Source of the DNA: Fonsecaea monophora | Taxonomy: Eukaryota; Ascomycota; Eurotiomycetes; Chaetothyriales; Herpotrichiellaceae | DNA: 64,000 nt | Direction of reading: 5' to 3' | Assembly: GCF_001642475.1 (NCBI RefSeq) | Contig: NW_019173943.1 | Span: 410,575-474,574 of the forward strand | Shown: piece after piece, positions 53,067 to 63,451 of the stretch | Numbering within the stretch: the first letter of the stretch is position 1 | Layout: each line of letters starts with the position of its first letter | Made by a program: the position numbers and the translations under genes | The notes under the pieces: generated by a model | What the model was told of the DNA's origin: nothing | The model's input: the letters and a program-made list of their open reading frames with translations, nothing else | Databases searched by the model: none

Positions 53067-55136
53067 CTAATCCTTGAACAGATCCCACAGCTTCCTCTTC
53101 CACGACCTAGAATCATACGAGGCTTTCGACGCTGGCGCAATCCATTCCCGACGGTCCGAGAAGTCAACTTCGTGTAGACGAACCCTATGAACGACCAGTC
53201 AAATCAATCATTCCTCTTATAGAAGGATCAATGGCCAGGGCAACATACCAATGTGTCTTGTAATACAGCTTGAAGCCAAAGAACAGGATGAAAAACGTTG
53301 GGATGGTGATGTAGCACGCAATAAACGACCGCCAGTTAAAGGGGTGCTTGAAGACCGTGTACCCCTGGATGAAGAGGAGGAAGATGTTGAACGCAAAGTT
53401 GAGCCGGTAGATCCAGATGCTCCCAAAGGCCCTGTACGGGAACGTTTTCACGTCGATGCCTTGTTTCTTGGCCGCGGCCCGGATCTGCAGGTGCGTGAAG
53501 ATGATGGCCGCCCAGGCGATGTAGGCCGCCGTGCCGCCGACGCTGGTCATGTACGAGAAGACTTGGCCAGCGGTGAGTTTTCTGTTCATCAGGCATAGGA
53601 AGCCCCAGAGGTTGGAGGTCAGGATGGCCACCCAAGGTACTGTCAAAGTGTCAGTGTCCCCCCTTTTCAATGGGGATGTCCTCTCTTACCTCCACGCGAT
53701 GTCGTCTTTGCAAAGATCTTGGGTGCCCTTCCGGTCAAGGCGAGAGAATAGACCGTGCGTGATTGCACGTACACCACTCCATTCGCGGCGGAGACAAACG
53801 CCACGGTAATCAGAGCATTGACAAAGTGGCCGGAAGTCTTCCACCCTGCTTTAGTAAAGCCAATTGTAAAGGGTGACGATGCAACCACTGAATCTGCGTT
53901 CAAAAGATCGGGGGAGTCGGAGGGACATATGAGTCCCTGGAAGAAGGGCATGCCGATGTAGACGACCAGGATGCGGTATACCACAGAGTTGATGGCCTGC
54001 GCGCGCAGATTAGCCAACTTGAATACACGGAAGTAATGTTTGTTTGTGTATATTCGTACCCTTGGAACGTCTTTCTTGGGATTTCTAGACTCGCCACCAG
54101 CCAGAGAAATGATTTCTGTGCCAACGTAGTAAGCCGCCGCGAGGACGAAGACCTGTCCGAACCCGTCGATCCCATGGATAATTGGACCTTACAAGGTTAG
54201 TTCACCAATACTCGACAGAGATGCTCGTGTACCTTACCCGTTGGCTTCGTCCAGTATCTGAATCCGATGTATCCACCGCCGAATCCACCGACATTGGCCA
54301 CGATGGAGAGGAGGAAGAGGATGATGAGGGAGATGAACTTGAACATGCCGAAGTAATACTCCAGCTCGCCGTACACGTTGACGCCAAGGAGTGTGATGAC
54401 GGAGAAGACTCCCCAGAAAATGAGGGCCCAGCCGTAAGAAGGGAATGTCGTCTCGGGCACCCAGTAACGGAGGATCAAGATGGCAGAGTTCCAGTCTTGA
54501 CAATATCAACAGGTGAACATATCTTGATGTTCGGGAACTAAAGACATACCTGCAGCGAGGAAGACGCTCCACATGAGATAGTACAGCCATGACATGGCGA
54601 AACTCAGCGCTGGATCCACGAAACGACCGGCATGCTGGTAACGTGTTAGTGCTCTAGATTTTGGGGAGAGAGCTGGAGCACAATGGTACCTCGACGAAGC
54701 CTCCATGGATAGGAAACAAGGTCGTCATCTCGCCAACACTTTGCATCAATATCCACACGGAGATACCTGCGTAAGATCAGCATGCTGTGCCACTGGTACT
54801 CGGCTTGAAGTATTGGGGAGAGTGTCTTGACACACCAACAATGATGAATCCAAGAAGCGCACCCAGCGGACCAGACAAGTATATGGCGTAGCCCAAGCCG
54901 TAGAATGTGCCTGGTCCGATGATGCTGCCGAGGGCAATGATCACGAAATGTCGACCCTTGAGACCTCGTCGGAGTCCATCGTCGAGGACATCGCCGGAAA
55001 CATCTCGCCTGGTGTCAGGGCTGTCGGGTACGTCGTCGGTGACATCCAACGCAGTAACTGTCTTTTCTGGCCCTACTACATATGTAGCAGTGCCGTGGTC
55101 GATGCTGGAACTACTGGAATCCCTGCCGAAAGACAT
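53067..55136 (-). CDS. Amino-acid permease (APC superfamily, fungal YAT type)
   Basis: Proton-coupled amino-acid uptake at the plasma membrane. Eight exons: 54836-55136, 54690-54766, 54550-54634, 54238-54495, 54060-54187, 53690-53996, 53249-53639, 53067-53184; the seven introns are 50-69 bp and every junction closes in frame to 554 residues. Seen: LKGRHFVIIALGSIIGPGTF at TM1 (family signature), SVGEMTTLFPIHGGFVE, LSFAMSWLYYLMWSVFLAA, ALIFWGVFSVITLLGVNVYGE, SRNPKKDVPRAINSVVYRI, and a last exon coding for a cytosolic tail (VDFSDRREWIAP...WKRKLWDLFKD). About 12 membrane helices. Substrate not predictable; the IGPGTFYG loop differs from the IGTGLF of general permeases. Most intron-rich gene in the window. 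Confidence 0.93.
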
Positions 55137-56524
55137 GTTGGAGTGTTCTGCAAGGCTGTGCCAGTAAGACTCTCTTTTTTTTTCTCTCTTTCAGCCCTGG
55201 AGAATATCTTTATAGGACAGGTTGTGAGACGAACTGGGGCAATATCTGAGCAGGCTCAGTCTCGCCACTCACAGTAACCTAACTTAGTGAGTATTTCCCA
55301 CGTTGCTACAGAACACCTTATTCGCACAGGCGTATCAAAGAGAGTTCTTTCCAACGGGCCAGAATCATGCTCGCGATTCAGAGGGCATCTTGCACCATCA
55401 GACCTATTCCGATGGCTACCGTGGACAGTCGGTTCCGAGTTATTGGGTGTGATATTCAACCCCTTGCAGAAACGAGACGTTGGGGGAACGTCGCAGATCC
55501 GGCCATGTGTGCGAGTTGAGTTGGACTGATGAAGCTGCTGCTAGTCCAAGTCGCGCAATTTTCGCCTCTCTGGTGCGATATATCATATCACGCGGTTTGA
55601 GGCCGTCCATGAGGCTAGGAGAGTGGGAGCTCCACATCGTTGAGGACCAACTCGAGACCAGATTGCATACCAGTTAGTATATACGTACATAGTACAAGCA
55701 GGAGGCAGCAAGGACGTGGAACGCCTACCAGGTGTCTACACACATAATTGTAGACATGATCCAGAATGACCGACTACATGAGCGTATGTCCCCTGGTCTC
55801 TTACTATCTTCCATTGTCACTCAAGTCTTCTCCCCCACGAGATTGGACGGAATCCATTACACATCCACGTGGAGGTGGAGGAAACTTTCCAAGACCCGGG
55901 AAATAACTTCTAAGCAATGAACCCCCCAATATCTTTTCCGCTTGAAGCTTTTGAGCCAAGCGATGGCATGATCTTGACTATATTAACACCATGTCTCCCC
56001 CTGGGCCAACCAAAGGACACGATAACGTAATGCGAAACCAATTTTCTCGCCTCGGTTGTAGATTTTTGTGAGAAGGGATGAATGGTCTGAGCGGCGTCTT
56101 TTTGCATTTCATCTCGTAAAGACATTCTTTTTGGAGAGAATGGTACATACACTGACTGCGCGGAGATACTTTGTTGTACGAGGTTACAAGTATGAAAGTC
56201 TTAATAGTGAACGTGGTTGTGTGGGTACTTGACGAGGCTCTATTATTTTCTTGTATTATTATTCTTTTGACGGACTTGTCCGATTTGTCGCGTGGATTGC
56301 TTGTTGGATGTCCGTGTACCGAGTACTTGGTACTGTATGTAGATCCCATTGTCCTCCTTTTGGAATTTGGGATTTCTCATAGACTGGGTCTAACTCGCGA
56401 GAAGAATTCAAGTTGGCACGGTTTTGTTTGTTTGGTTATACCTCCAACCTATCCGAACTTACGAGGTATTCTTGCTCATTGAGTCACTCTCTCACCATCT
56501 CTGATACCTACTTACTCGGTACCC
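55137..56524. other. Divergent upstream region, permease / GNAT
   Basis: 1.39 kb, AT-richer than the flanks, with an (T/C)-rich tract at 55169-55193 in the permease leader and a ccacgtggaggtggagg imperfect palindrome near 55865. No gene recognised. Confidence 0.4.
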
Positions 56525-57578
56525 ATGGCCACCACCACCGCCACCCATGAACCAACCCCCGTCAGCGAGGAAGAAGACGTACACAAATTCGCCCAGGTGA
56601 TTGCCGCGGGCTTCGCCAACGACGCCCTGAATCGCTACCTCTTCTTGGGCCGCGACTCACGACCTGACCACCCCAAACTGGCGGATTTCAACAACCGCGT
56701 CCAGCACTGGTTGCCACTCATCAAAGCTCGCTTCGAGAACGGAGGCATCCTTGTGCATACTTTTGATTGGGCCGGGGTGGCACTGTGGTAAGTGGGAGAA
56801 GCACCAAAATCCGCTCTGCCTAGTGTACCTAGCTTCTTCTTCTTCTTTGGGAGGAAGGGGGGGGGGGACCTAGGCGAAGAAAGATATTTGTTACATACTA
56901 TTTTTTTTTTTGTTGCTTCATTTTGCCTCTCACTCTTCTTCCCCCCAAGGCTGGCTGGCCAGGTCGCTAACCTCACGGTCCACCGGAACCGGCTCATGAC
57001 TCACAGGCTTCCTCCAGGGATCGAAAAGCCCGTGCCGAGCTCTTCGGCGGCCATCTCAGAAGGAGCTGCAGAGTACCGGCGCAAGTACGACGCGCTCAAA
57101 GCGAAACATCTCGGCGATCGACCCCACTGGTACCTCAACCTCATTGCCCGGTCACCGGAGAGGCTAGAAAAAGGTACGACCATGCGAACTGTTTACTCAA
57201 CAGAGGGTGGTGTCTTGTCCCCCAGTGGGCCACGGCAAGACTTGTTTTGAGTTTTGATGAAAAGTACTTAGCTGACGTTTGTCTCTACTCGGCCCCCCCC
57301 TTCATCCCAAAGGGTGTGGGGGAGGGCGTCTTTGTACATTCCTTTACATTACAGGCGCTATTCGGAACCTAGTGGATCCCTTTCTCAAGAAAGCCCGCGA
57401 GCAAAATCTCCCTGTCTGGCTGGAGGCGACTAATCAGCACGCAAGAGACGTCTATACCCATCTGGGATTCAGGACTGTCGAGCTGGTGAGGATTGGCGAG
57501 GGGGTCGTCGACGCTGAGGGGTGGGCGCGGCCAGATGGTGAGGGTGTCTTGACGTACGGTATGGTTGCTGGGCTCTAG
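56525..57578 (+). CDS. GNAT family N-acetyltransferase
   Basis: Transfers an acetyl group from acetyl-CoA to an amine; substrate unknown. My model: exons 56525-56787, 57007-57173 and 57355-57578, giving 217 residues. The junctions read GVALW-LPPGIEKP and RLEK-GAIRNLVDPF, which fit the fungal family; a nearer acceptor at 56950 would add 19 residues of poor fit. The introns (219 and 181 bp) are three times the local norm; the first carries runs of G and T. Seen: HWYLNLIARSPE (beta4), LPVWLEATNQHARDVYTHLGFRTVE (alpha4-beta7). The acetyl-CoA loop is degenerate (KGAIRNLV instead of xxGxGxxL), so activity is uncertain. Convergent with the dioxygenase gene, 171 bp apart. Confidence 0.8.
56855..56913 (+). 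repeat. Homopolymer tracts inside the GNAT intron
   Basis: A run of nine or more G near 56860-56868 and a run of about twelve T near 56902-56913. Both lie in the first intron, where they would be tolerated; they are also places prone to assembly error. Confidence 0.6.
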
Positions 57579-57749
57579 CTGGCAGGGTAGATTAGTGGTA
57601 TGTGTGTCTGGGGAGTATTAGAAGGATAGAAAAATAACTGTGAACGAGAAGAACAAACAATCTGTTAAAATCATATCTCTTGAAAGAACAATGTTGAAGC
57701 TTCTGTCCAAGACATCCACATTCGATGTCCTCAAGGCGGACCGGCTACA

Positions 57750-58943
57750 TCATCCGTCTAGAGCCTGGACAACCTGAGCCCAATCCTCGTTGCCGTACGC
57801 TCCAGGCACTCTATGTCCGTCAAAGAGACTCGCCATGACCACCCTGTCCCCTTGCTCACCTTCCCAGGGCTGTCGACCGTGCTGGGCGATGATGTTGTCG
57901 TAGACGAGAACATCGCCTCGCTCCCACTTGTGCAGCACGCGGATCTCGTCGGTGATCTTGGCCAGATGGGCGACGTACTTTTCTGGAATTGGCGTGCCGT
58001 CGCCATATAGCTGCTCTGCCGCGCTCTTGCGGCCCTTGTCGGCGTTGTGCTGGATGTTCTTGTAATACGCCGCGAGGCCCGTGAAGAGCGTGGGCAGATT
58101 TGTCTCTGGCTGAGTGCGGATGGCGGGCAGACGGTGCGTCAAGATGATGCTCCCGTCGTCGGTCCACTCCCACGTCGTGTGCTTGCCCCGACCGTAGCGC
58201 GCGATCTGGGCCTCGATCTTGGCTCGCTTGGTCGCCTCGTCGTCGCCATCCTGGATCTCCTTGCCAAATGCCTGCTTCAGCGTCGACCCGCCCTCGTACT
58301 GCGTGTCGACCTTGTACGTGACCCTGCTGAGGATGCCCTTCTCGGCGAGCTCCGCGACAAACTCGGGGATCTCCTGCTGTGCGCGGTAGAACAGTTCCAG
58401 AGACGACGAGATGGGTGTTTCACCGCCCTTCTCTGGGACGCGGTGGCCGTAGAAGAAGATGTATTCCGGGGCGTGCGGGACTTGGGGAGACTCGTTGTGG
58501 TTGTAGATCAGCACGTCCTTAGGCGCTTCGTTAGCCGGGGCCACGTTCGGCGCCAGTACCGGCCTGTTGACCACGATGCCGATGATCTCGTGCGGTTGGT
58601 AGCCGAATGCATGGGCGAATTTGCTAAAGTCCTGGGCATTGTGGATGGGCAGGCCGCGGAAAAGAAGGGTTCCATGGCGGGCAAGAGCCTCGGTCAGGAT
58701 GCCGCCTTGTGCTTGGAGTGACTTTATCGTGTTGACGACGGTGTCCAGATCAACGTCGGCGCCATCGCGAACAGATGGCTTCAATGCCAATGGGATGACT
58801 GTGTCTGCAGGATGAGGCTGTCCGAGGACACGCTGGTTGGTTGAGGGCAGATCAAAAGGTTCAAAGGTGATGGGCAAAGACGATAGCGGAGTGCCATCGA
58901 GTTTGGATGGATGCGCTCCGAAGGGCTGGATTGTGGTAGCCAT
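57750..58943 (-). CDS. TauD/TfdA-type Fe(II)/2-oxoglutarate dioxygenase
   Basis: 397 residues, one exon. Clavaminate-synthase-like fold. Iron ligands: His149 and Glu151 in YNHNESPQ (HxE instead of the HxD of TauD), and distal His355 in NIIAQHGRQPW; Arg367 in GDRVVMASLF is the expected 2-oxoglutarate anchor. HxE is known in the SyrP/clavaminate branch of the superfamily and does not abolish activity. Substrate unknown: taurine and other sulfonates are less likely with this motif; amino-acid-like or tailoring substrates are possible. No signal peptide. Flanked by the acetyltransferase (convergent) and the enoyl-CoA hydratase (same strand). Confidence 0.92.
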   Translation of the reverse strand: MATTIQPFGAHPSKLDGTPLSSLPITFEPFDLPSTNQRVLGQPHPADTVIPLALKPSVRDGADVDLDTVVNTIKSLQAQGGILTEALARHGTLLFRGLPIHNAQDFSKFAHAFGYQPHEIIGIVVNRPVLAPNVAPANEAPKDVLIYNHNESPQVPHAPEYIFFYGHRVPEKGGETPISSSLELFYRAQQEIPEFVAELAEKGILSRVTYKVDTQYEGGSTLKQAFGKEIQDGDDEATKRAKIEAQIARYGRGKHTTWEWTDDGSIILTHRLPAIRTQPETNLPTLFTGLAAYYKNIQHNADKGRKSAAEQLYGDGTPIPEKYVAHLAKITDEIRVLHKWERGDVLVYDNIIAQHGRQPWEGEQGDRVVMASLFDGHRVPGAYGNEDWAQVVQALDG

Positions 58944-59896
58944 GGCTCTTTAGTTGGAGGAACGGAGTCGCAAATGAAGAGTCAATAAGGATGCCGACTT
59001 GCTGCTTGTCGAGTATGTGAACTACTCTCAGCAATATAATACTTGATACAAGAGGAAAGCGACACACCTTCTGGTCTTCAAGTACTAAAGTGGCCTTCTC
59101 CGCCTTGGGAGAAGTACAGAAATACTAGTGTAGTGGGTAAAACGTGGCGTCATCCGTTCTAAGGATCACGAAAGCGACTGGGCACGTCCTTGTACCAGGT
59201 CCACGGTAAACGCTATTATGTCGCTTTTATATCTCTATAGTGGAGTCTCAACCACCGGTGCCGCCCAACCGGTCTCAATCTACCAGGTCAACGGTGTGGG
59301 TTCGGTTGCGCATGGGTGTACCACGAGGACGACGAAGGTGACCCAGCAAACCTGGTATCCGATCTTTCCAAGTACTCCACTGGGTCTCATGGTGCGAGAA
59401 TGAAGGTAGTTAGTACGAGGGAAATTTGAGAGAATATGGAAACCTGTGTACGAAGACTGCATTGTAATGGCCCGAGTCTGTGTCTGAGTCGACAAAACAG
59501 CACAGGTGATGGCCCCAGGCAGTAACAGCCATAAAATATTTGTCATATTGGTTTCCTGCCTTCTTGAAGTTACTGTCGGCTGCTTGTTTCCATACATACC
59601 CTATCTGCCGAATTGCTTCATTGACTTTCCCAACTATCCACTGGTTTAGTGATACCAACATAATAGAGCACTCTTCCTCTCCCACCTGTTGCTGGCCAGC
59701 TGTGATCTTCTCATTGAAACGGGAACAGCCTTCCACACTTTAGTCGGTTGTCCCTGGCGATACCAATGGACTGCTGAATGGACTGCTGAGCGAGGCACCT
59801 TATGCTGGGGCCCTCCGGCGATTTACGGCAAGACATTCGAAGAACGCAGAGGGAGGTGCTACCGCGCAGCTAGTCACCCTCCTTCAAGGACTTTCT
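58944..59896. other. Intergenic: dioxygenase promoter, hydratase 3' region
   Basis: 953 bp. On the minus strand, 59661-59448 reads as 71 coding-like codons from an ATG (MLVSLNQW...GHYNAVFVHR), joinable across a 'gtttcc...tactaac...ag' intron to a further 36 codons; family unknown and donor weak, so I do not call it a gene. Confidence 0.35.
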
Positions 59897-60952
59897 TCAG
59901 CCTCTGCCGTGCTTTCTCTCGGTGAATACTCTCATGTACTTGGCCGGCTCGGATCCTCCATCGCTGAACATGCTTGCAAAGGAATCGATTCCCGCCTTGA
60001 CACCAAAGCTCAGACTTGTCTCTTCCCACAGTGTGACCAGTCTCTTCTGCGCCCTCATGGCTTCCGGCCCATTCGAGGTAACGAGTTCCACTGCCTTGTC
60101 GACTTCCCGCTGGAGCATCTCGGCATTGTCGTAACTGGCGTCAATCAACCCCCACTTCTCCATCTCCTTTGCATTGTAGATTTTTGCGAGGTACACCAGT
60201 TCCTTTGTCCTCTGCCAGCCAACAATGTTCGCCAGGAGCCTCGCCTCGATCACCGACGGGATTCCGTATTTCGTCTCCGGCATACTGAAGGACGACTCGT
60301 GCGTCGCGTATCGAAAGTCACACGCCGCAGCCAGCTCCAGCGCACCGCCAAAGCACAGTCCGTGGATCTGCGCAATGGTAACCACTGGCAAATCCCTGGC
60401 GGCCTGACACGCCCCATGGAGACGCGAGATAAAGTCTTTGGCGTCGTCGTAGTTGTTGATCCGGGCCATTTCAAAGATGTTGGCACCGGAACTGAATGCG
60501 GCGACTTTGCTCTCTGATATGGCGCCCTTGAGGACGACGCAGCTCAAGTTGGGCTCACGAGCGAGTGATCGTAGTGTCGCCGTGAGCTTGCCAATCAGCG
60601 TGCTGTTGAGGCTGTTTAGCCGTGCGGCATTGGAGATTGTCACGGTTGCGACGGTCCGTCCATCCCCGCTCGGCGAGGGAGTGACAGAGCAGAGGATGTC
60701 GCCGCTGCTGTTCTTGTCACTGCCTGAGACTGTCTCGCTTTGTTGACGGACAGTGGTTACATGGAGCATTCGCTGGAGTTGTTGGCGACCTAGTATCTTC
60801 GCTGCGGGTTGTGCAGCGAGTGGAAGATAACCTGGGCTTCGCCTGTGAGAACTGCTCAGCCCACGCTGTTGGTTGGATATTGGTCTGGTGAGGCGTAGTA
60901 CGCTTCGAAGATGAGCTGAGCATCGTCCGCTCAATGAATTGGCTGTGGCCAT
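59897..60952 (-). CDS. Mitochondrial enoyl-CoA hydratase/isomerase (crotonase family)
   Basis: 351 residues, one exon. The first ~65 residues are rich in Arg/Ser/Leu without acids, a mitochondrial presequence (with RMLHVT near its end). Crotonase core about 85-330: oxyanion-hole segments FSSGANIFEM (153-162) and GLCFGGALELA (198-208), catalytic-type Glu206 and Glu226 (SMPETKYGIPS). Both glutamates present fits a hydratase rather than an isomerase. The sequence suits beta-oxidation or branched-chain amino-acid degradation (methylglutaconyl-CoA hydratase is a close group); the exact substrate is not decided. Confidence 0.9.
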   Translation of the reverse strand: MATANSLSGRCSAHLRSVLRLTRPISNQQRGLSSSHRRSPGYLPLAAQPAAKILGRQQLQRMLHVTTVRQQSETVSGSDKNSSGDILCSVTPSPSGDGRTVATVTISNAARLNSLNSTLIGKLTATLRSLAREPNLSCVVLKGAISESKVAAFSSGANIFEMARINNYDDAKDFISRLHGACQAARDLPVVTIAQIHGLCFGGALELAAACDFRYATHESSFSMPETKYGIPSVIEARLLANIVGWQRTKELVYLAKIYNAKEMEKWGLIDASYDNAEMLQREVDKAVELVTSNGPEAMRAQKRLVTLWEETSLSFGVKAGIDSFASMFSDGGSEPAKYMRVFTERKHGRG

Positions 60953-61993
60953 CTTAGCTGACTTCCCCCGCCTGATCGAATCTTTGTCTTATCTTGTCCT
61001 GCCACCAATATTGTTGTTGCTGTCCAAATCCTCCAAAGGTTTTCCTAGACTTGCCACTGTCTTCCAACCGTTCCCCTCGGAATATGCTGCTATTGTTTCT
61101 AGCGGTCCAGAATTGGTCGGTTAGAGACGACAAAAGGACTTTGTTCTTCCCCCCCAGATTTTTGATTTCCCCAGATTCCTCCGCCCAACGCCGAAATCCG
61201 AGCCGCACAAGCGCCGTGAAATCGCCGAGGAGAAATCATATCGAATTACAGGAATGAGGATATGGAGATATTGGAATGGAATAACACAAAGTATGTCGCC
61301 TCCGTCGGTCGGCAACATCTACATATCAGGACGATCGTCGTCTCCTCCAGCCTCGCCAATACAGGATCCACTGCCCACAACCGTTGTCTTCAGAAAAGTC
61401 AGGTTATTACACCACCACCTTCGCAAGACATATGGACATGATCACATCACTCAGACACCAAGACGCTAGCAAGTTTCAGAGTCTGACTTGGGATCTGGTT
61501 TGATGGACCCTCGTACTCGTAAATGTCAACGGTCGACAGAGCCAAAAAAGAACAAGAAGACACAAAATTCGGTTTCTAGCGGCGATCATATCATCCTCTG
61601 GTCCCCTGTCGCCATATTTGTGGATCTCCATTGACGATCATTATTTTTTTTTGTCTGTTTGACCATTGGCCAGCTAGAACTCGCAACTATCTAGCCGATA
61701 TGGGGGTCATTCCACTGCTTTGTCGAGATAACACCAATGGATACTGTTACTTGTAGGTCTACTCCCTGTGGTGCTGCGTCAAGACCTCCAAGACCCTTGC
61801 GTGATCGACCCAGGCAATGGCGAGCACAGGTCGCCCCACGCATTCCGGTTGTTGTCGACAGGTATATTGAAGGCAAGTCTACCTAGGTTCAGGCGGCATA
61901 AATGTGGCTTTGGTTCTCGAAATAGAGAATATACGAGGTCAAGGCTCCAGAACTGCCATTGATCTTGTCATAAGCCGCCTCCGTGCTGTCAAC
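60953..61993. other. Divergent upstream region, hydratase / UNC93-like gene
   Basis: 1.04 kb; no recognisable gene. A T-run lies at about 61645-61654. The UNC93-like frame is open from 61904 but begins with GTG there. Confidence 0.4.
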
Positions 61994-63451
61994 ATGGCTA
62001 CACCGTCCGGCAACGAAAAGACGGGGCTCTCCTCCGATAAAGAGCTTCAACCTGCGCAGTCAGCTCCACCGTCTGATCCAGCAGATGGCGACGACGAGGT
62101 CTTACATCCAGGCGATATCCGGACCCCGTTCTTCCGCAGGACGCTCTTCCAGATCCTGGTCGTCGGGCTCTGCGCGTTCTGTGCCCCCGGGATCTGGAGC
62201 GCCATGAACGGTCTCGGGGTCGGAGGATCGCAGAGTCCCAATCTCGTCAACACGGCCAACGCGCTCCTCTACGCCTTGATGACGGTGACCTGCTTCGCGG
62301 GGCCGTGGCTTACAAACGCCATCGGCTTCCGCTGGACCCTCGCCATCGGGTCCCTGGGCTATCCCCTGTACGCCGCGGGGTTGTACCTCAACAACCGCAC
62401 GGGCGCCACCTGGATGGTGTACTTTGGCAGTGTAACCTGCGGCATCAGCGCGGGCTTCTTCTGGAGCGTCGAGGGCGCCATCGCCACAGGATACCCGGAG
62501 CAGCACAAGCGAGGCCGCTACATCGCGACGTGGTTCACGTTCCGCAACTTCGGCAACATCATCGGTGGCGCCATCTCCCTCGCCATCAACCACTCGACCA
62601 ACCAGCGCGGCAAGGTCGGGTACAAGACGTACCAGGCCTTTATCGCCATCCAGTGCCTGGGCTTTTTCTTTGGCCTGCTGCTCTCGAACCCGGAGAAAGT
62701 GCGACGGGACGACGGCACGCACATCCAAGCCCAGCGCGGCATCGCCTGGAAGACGGAGCTAGCCCAGATGTGGCGGTTGCTGCGCAGCAAGTCGATCCTC
62801 CTCCTGACGCCCCTGTTCTGGTACTTTGGCTGGATCCAGGCGTACCCTGGCACCTACCTGGCCGCGTACTTCACCGTGCGGTCGCGCGCGCTGGGGAGCT
62901 TCATGTCGGCGGTGGTGGGCACGCTGGCGACGTGGCTGTGCGGCACGCTCGTCGACGTGCCGTGGGTCAAGGACCGCAAGACGCGCGCCGTGGCCACGTA
63001 CGTCTTCATCGCCCTGCTCAACAGCGCCACATGGATCTGGGCCGTCGTCATCCAGAACGAGTACCGCCGCACGGACCCCACGCTGGACTGGGCCAACCAA
63101 CGCACCTTTGGCCGCGGGTTCGGCCTGTACATGTTCGAGCGCATCAGCCTCGGCATGGTCGAGAACTACATCTACTGGTGCATCGGCAACCTGTCCGACT
63201 CCCCCGGCGACCAGATCCGGTACAGCTCGCTCCTGCGCGGCATCGAGACCGCCGGGGTCGCCGTGGGCTTTGGCGTGCAGGCCGTCCCGACCGCCCTGAT
63301 CGCCACGGCCAGCATCAATTTCGGGCTGTGGTTCTTCGCCCTCCCCTTCAGCTACTACGCCACGTTGCAGGTGGTGCGCAAGTTCCGGAAGCAGGAGCAG
63401 GAGCAGCGCCAGCGGGTCGTCGAAGTGGTGGGAGAGGTTGAGGGGAAATAA
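61994..63451 (+). CDS. UNC93-like major facilitator transporter
   Basis: 485 residues from the ATG at 61994 (MATPSGNEK); a longer frame starts only with GTG. About eleven or twelve membrane helices after a hydrophilic N-terminus. Family marks: TLFQILVVGLCAFCAPGIWSAM...GLGVGG in TM1, FYxG-type SVTCGISAGFFWSVEGAI, RGRYIATWFTFRNFGNIIGG (motif A-like loop), and YMFERISLGMVENYIYWCIGNL. Fungal members of the UNC93 group are membrane proteins of unknown substrate. Third codon positions are almost all G or C, so both other plus frames and the minus strand are open for hundreds of codons. No pathway partner is certain; a divergent hydratase gene lies 1 kb upstream. Confidence 0.93.
   Translation: MATPSGNEKTGLSSDKELQPAQSAPPSDPADGDDEVLHPGDIRTPFFRRTLFQILVVGLCAFCAPGIWSAMNGLGVGGSQSPNLVNTANALLYALMTVTCFAGPWLTNAIGFRWTLAIGSLGYPLYAAGLYLNNRTGATWMVYFGSVTCGISAGFFWSVEGAIATGYPEQHKRGRYIATWFTFRNFGNIIGGAISLAINHSTNQRGKVGYKTYQAFIAIQCLGFFFGLLLSNPEKVRRDDGTHIQAQRGIAWKTELAQMWRLLRSKSILLLTPLFWYFGWIQAYPGTYLAAYFTVRSRALGSFMSAVVGTLATWLCGTLVDVPWVKDRKTRAVATYVFIALLNSATWIWAVVIQNEYRRTDPTLDWANQRTFGRGFGLYMFERISLGMVENYIYWCIGNLSDSPGDQIRYSSLLRGIETAGVAVGFGVQAVPTALIATASINFGLWFFALPFSYYATLQVVRKFRKQEQEQRQRVVEVVGEVEGK

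Noticed and set aside
56950..57006. Nearer acceptor for GNAT exon 2 at 56950
   Set aside because: It adds 19 residues (LAGQVANLTVHRN...) that break the family block VALWLPPGIEKP, which is restored by the acceptor at 57006/57007 with a good CTAAC branch point before it.
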